From assembly GCF_014218295.1 (NCBI RefSeq), contig NZ_AP023287.1, positions 620,001-684,000 on the forward strand: a stretch of DNA of 64,000 nt, given 5' to 3'. Shown in pieces: positions 50,502 to 58,487 of the stretch (position 1 is the stretch's first letter; the number at the start of each line of letters is the position of its first letter). This DNA comes from Mycolicibacterium litorale. Lineage in GTDB: Bacteria > Actinomycetota > Actinomycetes > Mycobacteriales > Mycobacteriaceae. Below the pieces are notes generated by a model. It was not told the origin of the DNA. It made no database searches and saw nothing but the letters and a program-made list of their open reading frames with translations. The position numbers and the translations under genes are program-made.

Positions 50502-52128
50502 GGCGACCGTCTACCGCGCCGACACCGTACTCACGCTGAGCGGCAACGAGTTCGAGGGGCCCGGCGGCGTGGTGGTGGCCGACGGCGTCATCCAGGCCGT
50601 GCTGCCCGCCGCGGAACTGGACTCGGTGTCGGCGAGCCGCACCGTCGACTTCGGCGCCAAGGTGCTGATGCCGGGCTTCGTCGATCCGCACGCCCACGCC
50701 GAGGTGGCCGCCAAGGCGACGTTCGGCATGGTGGACGTGCGGGCACCCGGATGCCGCGACGTCGCCGACGTCCTGGATACGTTGCGAGCCAACACCGGTC
50801 GCGCCCGTGACGGTTGGCTGGTGGCGCAGGCGAACCTGTTCTTCGACCAGAAGCTGGCCGATCGACGGTTCCCGACGCGCGACGAATTGGACTCGGTCAG
50901 CACCGATCTCGCGATCGCGATCCGCGCCGGTGGACATCTGAGCATTCTCAACAGCCGCGCGCTGGCACTGGCGGGGATCGACGAGAACTACCGGGCGGTC
51001 GACTACAGCGTCACCGGGAAGCCGTCGGTGCACCGTGACGAGGCGGGCCGGCCGACCGGTGTCGTCACCGAGATGGACAAGCTGCTGCCGTTCCCCAAAC
51101 TCGACGCCGAGCAGTCCAGGCTGGCGGTCGAGGCCGGGATCCGGGATCTGTTCACCGCGTGTGGAGTGACCACGATCGGCGAGATTTCCGATTCCCTCGA
51201 CGAGGGGCTCGAGGTCTACGACGCCGCGCTGGCGGCCGGGCGGATCAACGCCCGCGTCCACGTGTACCTGTGGACGCCGGGCACCGTATCGCTCGAGCAG
51301 GCCTGTGACCACCGTAGCTGGGCCAACCTGGCGAGTGATCCTGCCCTGCTGCGCATCCAGGGAGTCAAGGCGTTCGCCGACGGCGGCTACTCCGCGGCAC
51401 GGGCGGCGTTGAGCCGTCCGTACGCGCACGGCGACGGCCACAACTGCGGTGAGGTGGCGCTGTCGACCGAGGAGATCGTGGAGTTGGCGTCGCGTACGCA
51501 GCAGGCGGGTCTGCAGCTGGCGGTGCACGCCAACGGTGACCGCGCGCAGCTGGAGGTGTGTGAGGCGCTCGCCTCGGTGCCTCGGGTCGCCGACGGGCCC
51601 CGGATCCGCATCGAGCACGCCGGCAACTTCGTGCCCGACTACCCGGAGCTCAGCGCGGCGTGGCGGCGGGCGGGCATCGTGCCGGTGCCGCAGCCGGTGT
51701 TCATCTACAACTTCGCCGAGTTCATCCCCGACTATGTGGGGGAGTACGCGCGCGACCGGCAGTTCCCGCTGCGGCGGATGCTCGGCGACGGCTGGCCGGT
51801 CTCGGGCAGCTCGGACGTGTGGGTGGGCTCGGAGATCGGGCAGACGAACCCGTTCCTTTCGATCGCAAGTGCGGTGGCGCGACGGACGTTCCACGGTCAT
51901 GAACTTGACCCCGGCCAGCGGGTGAGCGTGTACGACGCCCTGCGTATGCACACCGTCGGCGGCGCCTACGCCCTGGGCGAGGAACGCAGCCGCGGCACGC
52001 TTGCGGCAGGCAAGCTGGCCGACCTGATCGCACTGGATCGCAATCCGCTGACCACCGACCCCGACGCGCTGACCGGTATCGCCGTCGACGAGGTGGTGCT
52101 GGGCGGGGAGCTGGTGTACAGCCGCTGA
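50494..52128 (+). CDS. Metal-dependent amidohydrolase, YtcJ type
   Basis: A protein of 544 residues. VDPHAHAE (His near 66 and 68) is the first metal motif; VHANGDRAQLEVC and RIEHAGNF are later metal His strands, and GSSDVWVG has the catalytic Asp. The N- and C-terminal strands form the composite beta-sandwich of this superfamily. It would hydrolyse a C-N bond in a ring or side chain. ATG 50494 was preferred over GTG 50479 because of the 8-base overlap with EthD. Confidence 0.86.
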   Translation: MPEATVYRADTVLTLSGNEFEGPGGVVVADGVIQAVLPAAELDSVSASRTVDFGAKVLMPGFVDPHAHAEVAAKATFGMVDVRAPGCRDVADVLDTLRANTGRARDGWLVAQANLFFDQKLADRRFPTRDELDSVSTDLAIAIRAGGHLSILNSRALALAGIDENYRAVDYSVTGKPSVHRDEAGRPTGVVTEMDKLLPFPKLDAEQSRLAVEAGIRDLFTACGVTTIGEISDSLDEGLEVYDAALAAGRINARVHVYLWTPGTVSLEQACDHRSWANLASDPALLRIQGVKAFADGGYSAARAALSRPYAHGDGHNCGEVALSTEEIVELASRTQQAGLQLAVHANGDRAQLEVCEALASVPRVADGPRIRIEHAGNFVPDYPELSAAWRRAGIVPVPQPVFIYNFAEFIPDYVGEYARDRQFPLRRMLGDGWPVSGSSDVWVGSEIGQTNPFLSIASAVARRTFHGHELDPGQRVSVYDALRMHTVGGAYALGEERSRGTLAAGKLADLIALDRNPLTTDPDALTGIAVDEVVLGGELVYSR

Positions 52129-52174
52129 CGACCGTGGATTGACCATCCTTCGCGGACGGGCGCATATTGAGGGT

Positions 52175-52804
52175 GTGACCGTGACGCCGATGTTCCCGCT
52201 CGAGGTGGCGATGCTGCCCGGTGAGGAGCTGCCCCTGCGGATCTTCGAGCCGCGGTACGTCGCCCTGGTGCAGGACTGTCTGGCGATGCCGGATCCGGCC
52301 TTCGGTGTGGTGCTGATCGAGGCGGGTCGCGAGGTCGGCGGCGGCGACCGTCGCAGCAACGTCGGCGCGCTGGCCCGAATCGTCGACCACTCGGACCTCG
52401 GTGTCGGCCGGTTCCGATTGAGATGTTTGATGGGCGAACGCATCCGGGTAACGCAGTGGCTGGAGGACGCACCGTATCCGCGCGCCGACATCGAGGTATG
52501 GGAGGACGACGGGGGTCAGCCAGTCGACTCCGCTGCGGTGTTCGACGTCGAGGACCGGATCGTCGCGTTGTACGAACGGATCGCCACCGCGCGTGGTTCG
52601 GAGTTCGGCGGGCGCTCGGCTGTGCTGGGTCCCGAGGAACCCGATGTGGTGAAACGGTTGTACGGCTTGGCTTCTCGGGTGCCGATGGGTCAGGCCGACA
52701 AGTACGCCGTGCTGTCCGCGCCGTCGTTGTCGACACGGTTGGCCGCGCTCAGTGAGGCCGTCGACACGGTCACGGCGATGGTGGAATTCCAGCTGTCGGA
52801 GTGA
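52175..52804 (+). CDS. LON substrate-binding domain protein, Rv0434-type
   Basis: A protein of 209 residues from GTG 52175 made of a stand-alone Lon N-terminal domain: MFPLEVAMLPGEELPLRIFE then PRYVALVQDC. It has no ATPase or protease part. Ortholog of Rv0434. A chaperone or recognition role is inferred from the domain. An open extension to 52139 is not conserved with the tuberculosis protein. Confidence 0.88.
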   Translation: MTVTPMFPLEVAMLPGEELPLRIFEPRYVALVQDCLAMPDPAFGVVLIEAGREVGGGDRRSNVGALARIVDHSDLGVGRFRLRCLMGERIRVTQWLEDAPYPRADIEVWEDDGGQPVDSAAVFDVEDRIVALYERIATARGSEFGGRSAVLGPEEPDVVKRLYGLASRVPMGQADKYAVLSAPSLSTRLAALSEAVDTVTAMVEFQLSE

Positions 52805-52815
52805 CAGCCCACCCG

Positions 52816-54262
52816 TCAGAAGGGTGGGGGTTTGTTGCGTTCGGTGGCGAGGTGGTCGTTGAGTTTGCGTTCGGCGTGGATGCGGCGGGCGCGGTCTTGG
52901 GTGCGGGTGTGGCGGCGTTTGGGCGTGTTGAGGCCGCGGTTCGGGTTTGGTTCGGCGGCGGGTGTTTGGGGTGTGGGTGCGGTGGGGGTGCACAGGGTGG
53001 GGAACAGCAGGGTGCTGCCGGGGTGGGTGGTGTAGGTGTGGCCGCTGGGGAGGTCCACAGGATGGTGCCGTCGGGGAGTTGGTGGTCGGTCCAGCCGGTG
53101 GTGCCGGTCCAGAAGGTTTTGAGGAGGTGGTGTTTTCGGCAGAGGGTTTTGAGGTTGGACGCGCAGGTGGGTCCGTGGGGGTAGGGGATGGTGTGGTCGA
53201 TGTCGGCGGTGTGGGCGGGTTTGTCGCAGCCGGGGAAGCGGCAGGTGAGGTCGCGGCAGCGGATGAATTCTTGGAGCGTGGCTGAGGGTCGGTAGTGGGG
53301 TTCGGGTGGGGCGCTGCCGGGGTGGGTGATGGTGCGGATGGTGGCGCGGTGCAGGAATGCGGGCGGCACGGTGTTGTTGAGTATGCCGGCGCCGATGACG
53401 AATGCCGGTGCGGGCGTGGGCTTTCCGTGCTCCGGCTCGGGATCGGCCGAGGCGTCGACTGATTGTGCGGGCTTCTCGGCCGCGGTGGGGTTGTTTTGGG
53501 TGTGGGTGAGGGTGTGGTCGGTGGTGACGATGTGGATGGTGACGTCTTTGGTGGGTTGGCTGTTGCTGGTGGTGGGGCAGTCGGGGTTGTCGCATTCGCA
53601 GCGTATGGGGTGCCGGTGGCGATGGCGGCCAGGGCGTCGTTGCGGCGTTCGTCGGCGGTGCGGGGGTCGTCGGGGCATACCGAGTGGGCGAGGTCGGTGA
53701 CGCGTTGTTCGAGTGCGGCGCCGTCGGGGGCGTACATGCGGGCCCACAGGGTCATGAAGCCGGCGGCGTCGCTGAGGAAGCCGAATTGGACGTCGCGTTC
53801 GTTTTCGGCGTCTTTGACCCGTCGCCGCGCGGCGGGGTCGTGGGTTTCGACGACGGCGTCGACGGCGGCCATCAGGGTGGGGTCGGTGATCAGGGCGGTG
53901 CGCCCGACGATGGTGCGCACGAGTTGGTCGCTGATCAGTCCGGCGGTGAACAGGGCGCCGACTTGGGGGAGGCGGTCGGCGAGCATGACGGCGCGGTGGG
54001 TTTGGAACATGGCCAGTGATTCGGTGATGTTCTGGGCGGCGGCCAGTTCGCTGACGGCGCTGGCTTCGGGGTCGACGAACCAGTGGTGGCGGTCGGTGGC
54101 GTCGTCGCAGCCGGTGCGGCGGCGGAACAGTTCGGCCATGGCGGCCAGTTTGCGGGCGGCGGCGGCGTTTTCGGCGCGTCCCCAGCCGGCGGCGGCGGTG
54201 ATCAGCTCACGGTCGGTGAGTGTGCGCATGCCGCCGATCTCGGGTAACGAACCATCGAACAT
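52816..54262 (-). pseudogene. Frameshifted DUF222/HNH endonuclease-like gene (13E12 family)
   Basis: Read on the minus strand from ATG 54262, a DUF222 domain (about 210 codons, MRTLTDRELITAAAGW onward) runs in one frame up to GTPY near 53605. It then continues in a second frame as CECDNPDCP through the HNH core (DIDHTIPYPHGPT and LKTLCRKHH). Near 53047-53050, at a run of four C, it moves to a third frame for SGHTYTTHPGSTLLFPTL and the basic C-terminus, ending at 52816. Each shift is repaired by adding one base. Two independent single-base losses suggest an inactive copy, or sequencing errors in C-runs. Confidence 0.8.
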
Positions 54263-54359
54263 GCTTTCGATACTAGGTCCTGGCACCGACACGAGCACCG
54301 CACCCTCACCCAAACCACCACCCCTGTGGACGAACCCGCCGCTGGGGATGATTCGAAGG

Positions 54360-55109
54360 TCAGCGCAGCAGTTTCGCGTCCACGAAGACGGTGTCGGCAC
54401 GGGTGTCGGCCACCCCGTGATCGCCGCACCGCCCGTAACGGGTCATCAGTTCCTGCGCGCCGATCGTCGTCACCTGCCACCCCTGCTCCGTCAACCAGTC
54501 GGCGACACCCGACCCGACGGCCTCGACCGCAAGTCGGCTGCCGGGGGCACTGAGCTCGTGGATACGGTGGAACAGCAGGTGCGGACCGTCGGGGATGTAC
54601 GGCAGTAAACCCTCGACGGCCCAGGCCGTCGGCTCGGTGACGTCGAATCCATTGTCGCGCAGCGCCGCCGGCCAGTCTTCGAACAGGTCGGCCGGAACCG
54701 GCACATACCGGGACACCGCCGGGCTGTCGCCGTGCTCGCGCAGTGCCTCGTTCTTGAACGTCAGCACGCCCGGGTGATCGATCTCGAATACCGCGGTGCC
54801 GCCGACCCACGGCAGCCGCCACGCCCGCGCATCGAGCCCCGCTGCCACGATCACCATCTGCTCGATCCCGAATGCGCCTGCGGCGATGAAGAACTCGTCG
54901 AACCACTTGGTGCGCGACGAGGCATAGTTGGCGATGCTGTCGATCCGCTGCGATGACTCCTCGGTGGGGAGGTGGCAACCCCGGCTGAGTGCGGCGTCGA
55001 TGAACACCTGAGCGTAGGGATCGTTGAAGAGCGGACAGTCAGCGTGCGACTCCCGCTGTCTGGCCAGGGCGACGGCCAACGCGCTCGCGATGCCGTCAGG
55101 GGTTGTCAT
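54360..55109 (-). CDS. Leucine-carboxyl-methyltransferase-type SAM-dependent methyltransferase
   Basis: A protein of 249 residues of the large mycobacterial family of O-methyltransferase-like proteins. FNDPYAQVFIDAA near 30, NYASSRTKWFDEFF near 65, and the SAM loop VAAGLDARAWRLPW near 90, with FEIDHPGV after it. Substrates of the family in mycobacteria are mostly unknown. It overlaps mrpG by 14 bases and so may be read from the mrp operon. Its 3' side borders the HNH pseudogene. Confidence 0.87.
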   Translation of the reverse strand: MTTPDGIASALAVALARQRESHADCPLFNDPYAQVFIDAALSRGCHLPTEESSQRIDSIANYASSRTKWFDEFFIAAGAFGIEQMVIVAAGLDARAWRLPWVGGTAVFEIDHPGVLTFKNEALREHGDSPAVSRYVPVPADLFEDWPAALRDNGFDVTEPTAWAVEGLLPYIPDGPHLLFHRIHELSAPGSRLAVEAVGSGVADWLTEQGWQVTTIGAQELMTRYGRCGDHGVADTRADTVFVDAKLLR

Positions 55110-55458
55110 GGCCGCGGTGTTCCCCTTCCGCGGTCATCTCAAGCATTTCGTCCCTGGTCAGCAGGTCGTCACGGATGTTCTGTTCCCGGTAGGCCAGTTG
55201 ACCGACACGATTGGCGATCACCGGTGCGGTGATGAGCGTGAACAGTCCGGTCAGGATGACCATGCCGACGTCGATGTTGCCGCGCAGCCGGATCGCGGCG
55301 CCGGCGAGGACCAACAACAGACCCAGCACCTGCGGTTTGGTCGCGGCGTGCATGCGCGACAGCGTGTCGGGGAACCGGACGACGCCGATGGCGGCAGTCA
55401 GCGCCAACGTCGATCCACCCAGCACCAGGACACTGGCGACGATGTCGAAAACGTTCAC
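55096..55458 (-). CDS. mrpG: Mrp cation/proton antiporter subunit G
   Basis: A protein of 120 residues with three helices, and GVVRFPDTLSRMHAATK, the signature of the MnhG/MrpG family. GTG 55458 overlaps the mrpF stop by 4 bases (GTGA). A charged C-terminal tail of about 25 residues (DDLLTRDEMLEMTAEGEH) follows. Last structural gene of the operon. Confidence 0.93.
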   Translation of the reverse strand: MNVFDIVASVLVLGGSTLALTAAIGVVRFPDTLSRMHAATKPQVLGLLLVLAGAAIRLRGNIDVGMVILTGLFTLITAPVIANRVGQLAYREQNIRDDLLTRDEMLEMTAEGEHRGHDNP

Positions 55459-55742
55459 GAGCGCCTCCTGGTGCGGGTCGACCTGTCGACGTCGGGAACA
55501 CGGAAGCGGGCCACGCTGACCGAGCCCACGAAGCTGATCAGGGCCAGTGCGGTCAAGCTGTACGTCACCGTCGTGTCGAGACTGAACGCCGCCCAGGTGC
55601 CGATCGCACACATGGTGACGGCGACCAGGGTGTCCAGCGCGACCAGGCGGTCGAGCGTGCTCGGACCCGCCAGCAGGCGGAACATCGTCGCGGCCGCCGC
55701 GCCGGTGAGCATCACGCCCGCGACGATCCATACCCAGGTCAT
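55455..55742 (-). CDS. mrpF: Mrp cation/proton antiporter subunit F
   Basis: A protein of 95 residues with three helices; FRLLAGPSTLDRLVALDTL is the MrpF signature with the conserved Asp in the second helix. ATG 55742 is the last of three ATGA overlaps produced by a pair of inserted 35-base units between mrpE and mrpF. Confidence 0.93.
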   Translation of the reverse strand: MTWVWIVAGVMLTGAAAATMFRLLAGPSTLDRLVALDTLVAVTMCAIGTWAAFSLDTTVTYSLTALALISFVGSVSVARFRVPDVDRSTRTRRRS

Positions 55743-55825
55743 GCGCGATCCGCCTTCGCTCCTCGCTCGTCGGTCATGCGCGATCCGCCTTCGCTCCTCG
55801 CTCGTCGGTCATGCGCGATCCGCCT
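55739..55825 (-). repeat. Two tandem 35-bp MIRU-like units carrying 12-codon mini-ORFs
   Basis: Identical 35-base units occupy 55741-55775 and 55776-55810, with a 15-base partial copy to 55825. On the minus strand each encodes MTDERGAKADRA plus stop (55812-55774 and 55777-55739). Each mini-ORF begins in an ATGA overlap with the previous stop, holds its own GAGGAG ribosome site, and ends in an ATGA overlap with the next start. The chain is mrpE, mini-ORF, mini-ORF, mrpF. This is the structure and site preference described for mycobacterial interspersed repetitive units at translational coupling sites. Confidence 0.85.
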
Positions 55826-56378
55826 CCGTCTCGGTCGATGGGCGCCAGTCGGCCTCCCGTTCGAACGCCGCGATGAGCAACCGTTCGAACTGGCCGACCT
55901 GGCGGTAGAAGCGGCTCAACGCCCGGTCCGACCCGACATCGATGACGTGGACGTACACCATCCGCCTGGTCTGATCGATCTCGAGCACGATGGTGCCCGG
56001 TGTCAGATTCATGATGTTCACGGCCAGGGCGAGTACCAGATCGGATTTCACCGAGAAGTGGGCCCGCAGCACCGCGGTCAGCGGTGGCGGCCCCGGCTTC
56101 ACGGCCAGCCACGCCACCTGCACCGACGACACCACCAGGTAGTACGCCACGGTGGCGATCAGGCGCAGCAGCGACAGCACGTGCACTCGGCCCTCGACCG
56201 GCACCGGCGGAAGCGGCAGCAGCAGCGTGATCAGCAGGGCGATGGCCAGGCCGCTGATGATGTTGGCCGCAGACAGCGTGCCCCACAACAGGATCCACAC
56301 CAGCGTCAGCCAGCACAGCACCCAGGCGCGCAGCGCCAGCCGCCGTGGTGACCACCTCGTCCCGTCGACTACCTTCAT
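55809..56378 (-). CDS. mrpE: Mrp cation/proton antiporter subunit E
   Basis: A protein of 189 residues with two to three helices and the MrpE stretch VNIMNLTPGTIVLEID in the soluble half. The C-terminus ends ETEADRA, the same residues that end the adjacent mini-ORFs, so the natural tail may be part of the repeat. ATGA overlap with mrpD. Confidence 0.92.
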   Translation of the reverse strand: MKVVDGTRWSPRRLALRAWVLCWLTLVWILLWGTLSAANIISGLAIALLITLLLPLPPVPVEGRVHVLSLLRLIATVAYYLVVSSVQVAWLAVKPGPPPLTAVLRAHFSVKSDLVLALAVNIMNLTPGTIVLEIDQTRRMVYVHVIDVGSDRALSRFYRQVGQFERLLIAAFEREADWRPSTETEADRA

Positions 56379-57982
56379 GGCCGCTCACCCACCACCGCGG
56401 TGATGTACTGGGTGCGGTCGTTGACCTCGTCGGCGGCTCGGCCGCTGTAGGCGAAGATCGGCCCCGCGGCCACGGTCAGCGCCAGTCCGACCGCGATCAG
56501 CGCACCGGTCGGCACCAGCATGCCCGCGGGCATCCGGCCCACATGGTCGCGGTCGACGAACTGAATGTCCTCCGATTCGGCGGTGTCGTCGAGCAACGCC
56601 GCCGGCGCGGTGGAGGACAGGTGACCTTCGGGAGCGTCCTCACGTGAGCGCCAGAACGCCTTCGTCCACACCCGCGCCACCACGTACAGCGTCAGCAGGC
56701 TCGTGACCACGCCGCCCGCCACCAGCGCCCACGCCAGTGGCGATCCGTTCGCGGCGCCGGCCTCCATCAACGCCACCTTGCCGATGAACCCGGAGAACGG
56801 CGGGATACCACCGAGATTCAAGGCCGGGACGACGAAGACGAACGCCAGCAGCGGGCTCGCCGCGGCCAGCCCGCCCAGGCGTGTCATCGTCGACGCGCCG
56901 GCCTGCCGTTCGATCAGGCCGACGACGAGGAACAGCGTCGTCTGCACCACGATGTGGTGGGCCACGTAGTAGATGGCCCCGGTCATGCCGAGCTGGTTGG
57001 ACAACGCGATGCCGAACACCATGTAGCCGATGTGGCTGACGAGCGTGAACGACAGCAGACGTTTGATGTCGCTCTGCGCGATGGCGCCGAGGATCCCGAT
57101 GATCATGGTGAGCAACGCCGCCCACAGCAGCACCTTGTCCAGACCGCCCCCGGGGAACAGCAGCGAGTGCGCCCGGATGATCGCGTACACGCCGACTTTC
57201 GTCAGCAGGCCGGCGAACACCGCGGTCACCGGTGCGGGGGCGGTCGGGTATGAGTCGGGAAGCCATGTCGACAGCGGGAACACCGCGGCCTTGATCCCGA
57301 ACGCCACCAGCAGCACGGCGAACAACGCCATCCGCGTGCCCTCGGAGATGTCGTCGAGGCGGACGGCCAGTTCGGCCATGTTGAGGGTGCCGGTGGCGGC
57401 GTACACCAGGCCGATGCCGAGCAGGAAGATCAGCGACGAGACCATCGACACCATCACGTACGAGATCCCGGCCCGCACCCGCTCGGCGCTCGCGCCGATG
57501 GTGAGCAGCACGAAGCTCGCGGACAGCAGCACCTCGAACCCGACGTACAGGTTGAACAGGTCACCGGCGAGGAATGCGGTGCACACACCCGCCGACAGCA
57601 CCAGGTAGGTGGGCAGGAAGATCGACACCGGCTGACGGCCGTCCCCGTCGCGGATGCCCTGGCCGATGGCGTAGGCGACCACCGCCAACAGCACGATCGA
57701 CGACACCATCAGCATCAGCGCCGACAACCGGTCGACGACCAGGGTGATGCCGAGCGGCCCCATTCCCGGGACACTCTGACCCCACCCGCCGACGTGGACC
57801 GCGATCGTGCCGTCGCGATCGGTGAGGTAGACCAGGACCGCGCACACCGCGACGACGGCGACCAGCGACAGCTGCGCGATCACCCGCTGCAGCACCGGGC
57901 GCCGGCCCGCGAACAGGGTGAGCGCCGCCGCGAGTGTCGGGATCAGCACCGGCAGCGGTGTCAGCACCGCAGCCACTGTCAT
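56375..57982 (-). CDS. mrpD: Mrp cation/proton antiporter subunit D
   Basis: A proton-pumping-type subunit of 535 residues related to complex I NuoN/NuoM, with about 14 helices. The essential Glu lies in NLYVGFEVLLSASF and conserved Lys residues lie in AFGIKAAVFPLSTWLPD. ATG 57982 is coupled to an upstream 12-codon mini-ORF (ATGA). Typical length. Confidence 0.95.
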   Translation of the reverse strand: MTVAAVLTPLPVLIPTLAAALTLFAGRRPVLQRVIAQLSLVAVVAVCAVLVYLTDRDGTIAVHVGGWGQSVPGMGPLGITLVVDRLSALMLMVSSIVLLAVVAYAIGQGIRDGDGRQPVSIFLPTYLVLSAGVCTAFLAGDLFNLYVGFEVLLSASFVLLTIGASAERVRAGISYVMVSMVSSLIFLLGIGLVYAATGTLNMAELAVRLDDISEGTRMALFAVLLVAFGIKAAVFPLSTWLPDSYPTAPAPVTAVFAGLLTKVGVYAIIRAHSLLFPGGGLDKVLLWAALLTMIIGILGAIAQSDIKRLLSFTLVSHIGYMVFGIALSNQLGMTGAIYYVAHHIVVQTTLFLVVGLIERQAGASTMTRLGGLAAASPLLAFVFVVPALNLGGIPPFSGFIGKVALMEAGAANGSPLAWALVAGGVVTSLLTLYVVARVWTKAFWRSREDAPEGHLSSTAPAALLDDTAESEDIQFVDRDHVGRMPAGMLVPTGALIAVGLALTVAAGPIFAYSGRAADEVNDRTQYITAVVGERP

Positions 57983-58017
57983 GCGCGGTCCGCCTTCACT
58001 TCTCGCCGCGCCGTCAC
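57979..58017 (-). repeat. Single MIRU-like 12-codon mini-ORF between mrpC and mrpD
   Basis: Encodes VTARREVKADRA plus stop on the minus strand. Its GTG overlaps the mrpC stop (GTGA) and its stop overlaps the mrpD ATG (ATGA). It matches the mrpE/mrpF unit in length (35 bases of insert) and in its last five residues, but has diverged elsewhere. Confidence 0.75.
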
Positions 58018-58487
58018 CGCGATCCCTCCCGGCCCGGCAGCGCGTCGAGCTCGTCGGGCAGGTCGGTGTCCGTCGCGAGATCGGGTTCGGGCGGACGGTC
58101 CTCGTCGAGGGCGGCGGCGTCTCTGGCCGCCATCCCCGACACCCGGGTGTCCTCGGGATCGTTGCCGACGTCCTCGGCGGTGGTCAGCCGGTAGGACCGG
58201 TAGGTGAGTGCGAGGACGAACGCGGCGATCCCCATGCTGATGACGATCGCGGTGAGGATCATGCCCTGGGCCAACGGATCCGCGGTGGTGGTCTCGTCGG
58301 CGCTGGTGCGGCCCCGCACCGGGGGATTGCCGGACGGTCCGGCCACGGTGAGGATGAGCAGATTGATGGCATTGCCGATCAACAACAGCCCCAACAACAT
58401 CCGGGTCAGGTTGCGTTCGAGGAGCAGATAGACGCCGATACTGGTGAGGCCGCCGATCAGAATCAGGGGGACGAGGAAGGTCGTCAT
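58014..58487 (-). CDS. mrpC: Mrp cation/proton antiporter subunit C
   Basis: A NuoK-like subunit of 157 residues with three helices and the GNAINLLILTVAG segment. It has a hydrophilic C-terminal tail of about 50 acidic residues beyond the last helix, longer than in Bacillus. ATGA overlap with mrpA. Confidence 0.93.
   Translation of the reverse strand: MTTFLVPLILIGGLTSIGVYLLLERNLTRMLLGLLLIGNAINLLILTVAGPSGNPPVRGRTSADETTTADPLAQGMILTAIVISMGIAAFVLALTYRSYRLTTAEDVGNDPEDTRVSGMAARDAAALDEDRPPEPDLATDTDLPDELDALPGREGSR

Noticed and set aside
51722..54400. Open frame of 892 codons on the minus strand
   Set aside because: Only its first part (from 54262 to about 53605) is real, as the DUF222 half of the HNH gene. 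The rest is out-of-frame Pro/Thr/His-rich sequence and then antisense to the amidohydrolase and LON genes.
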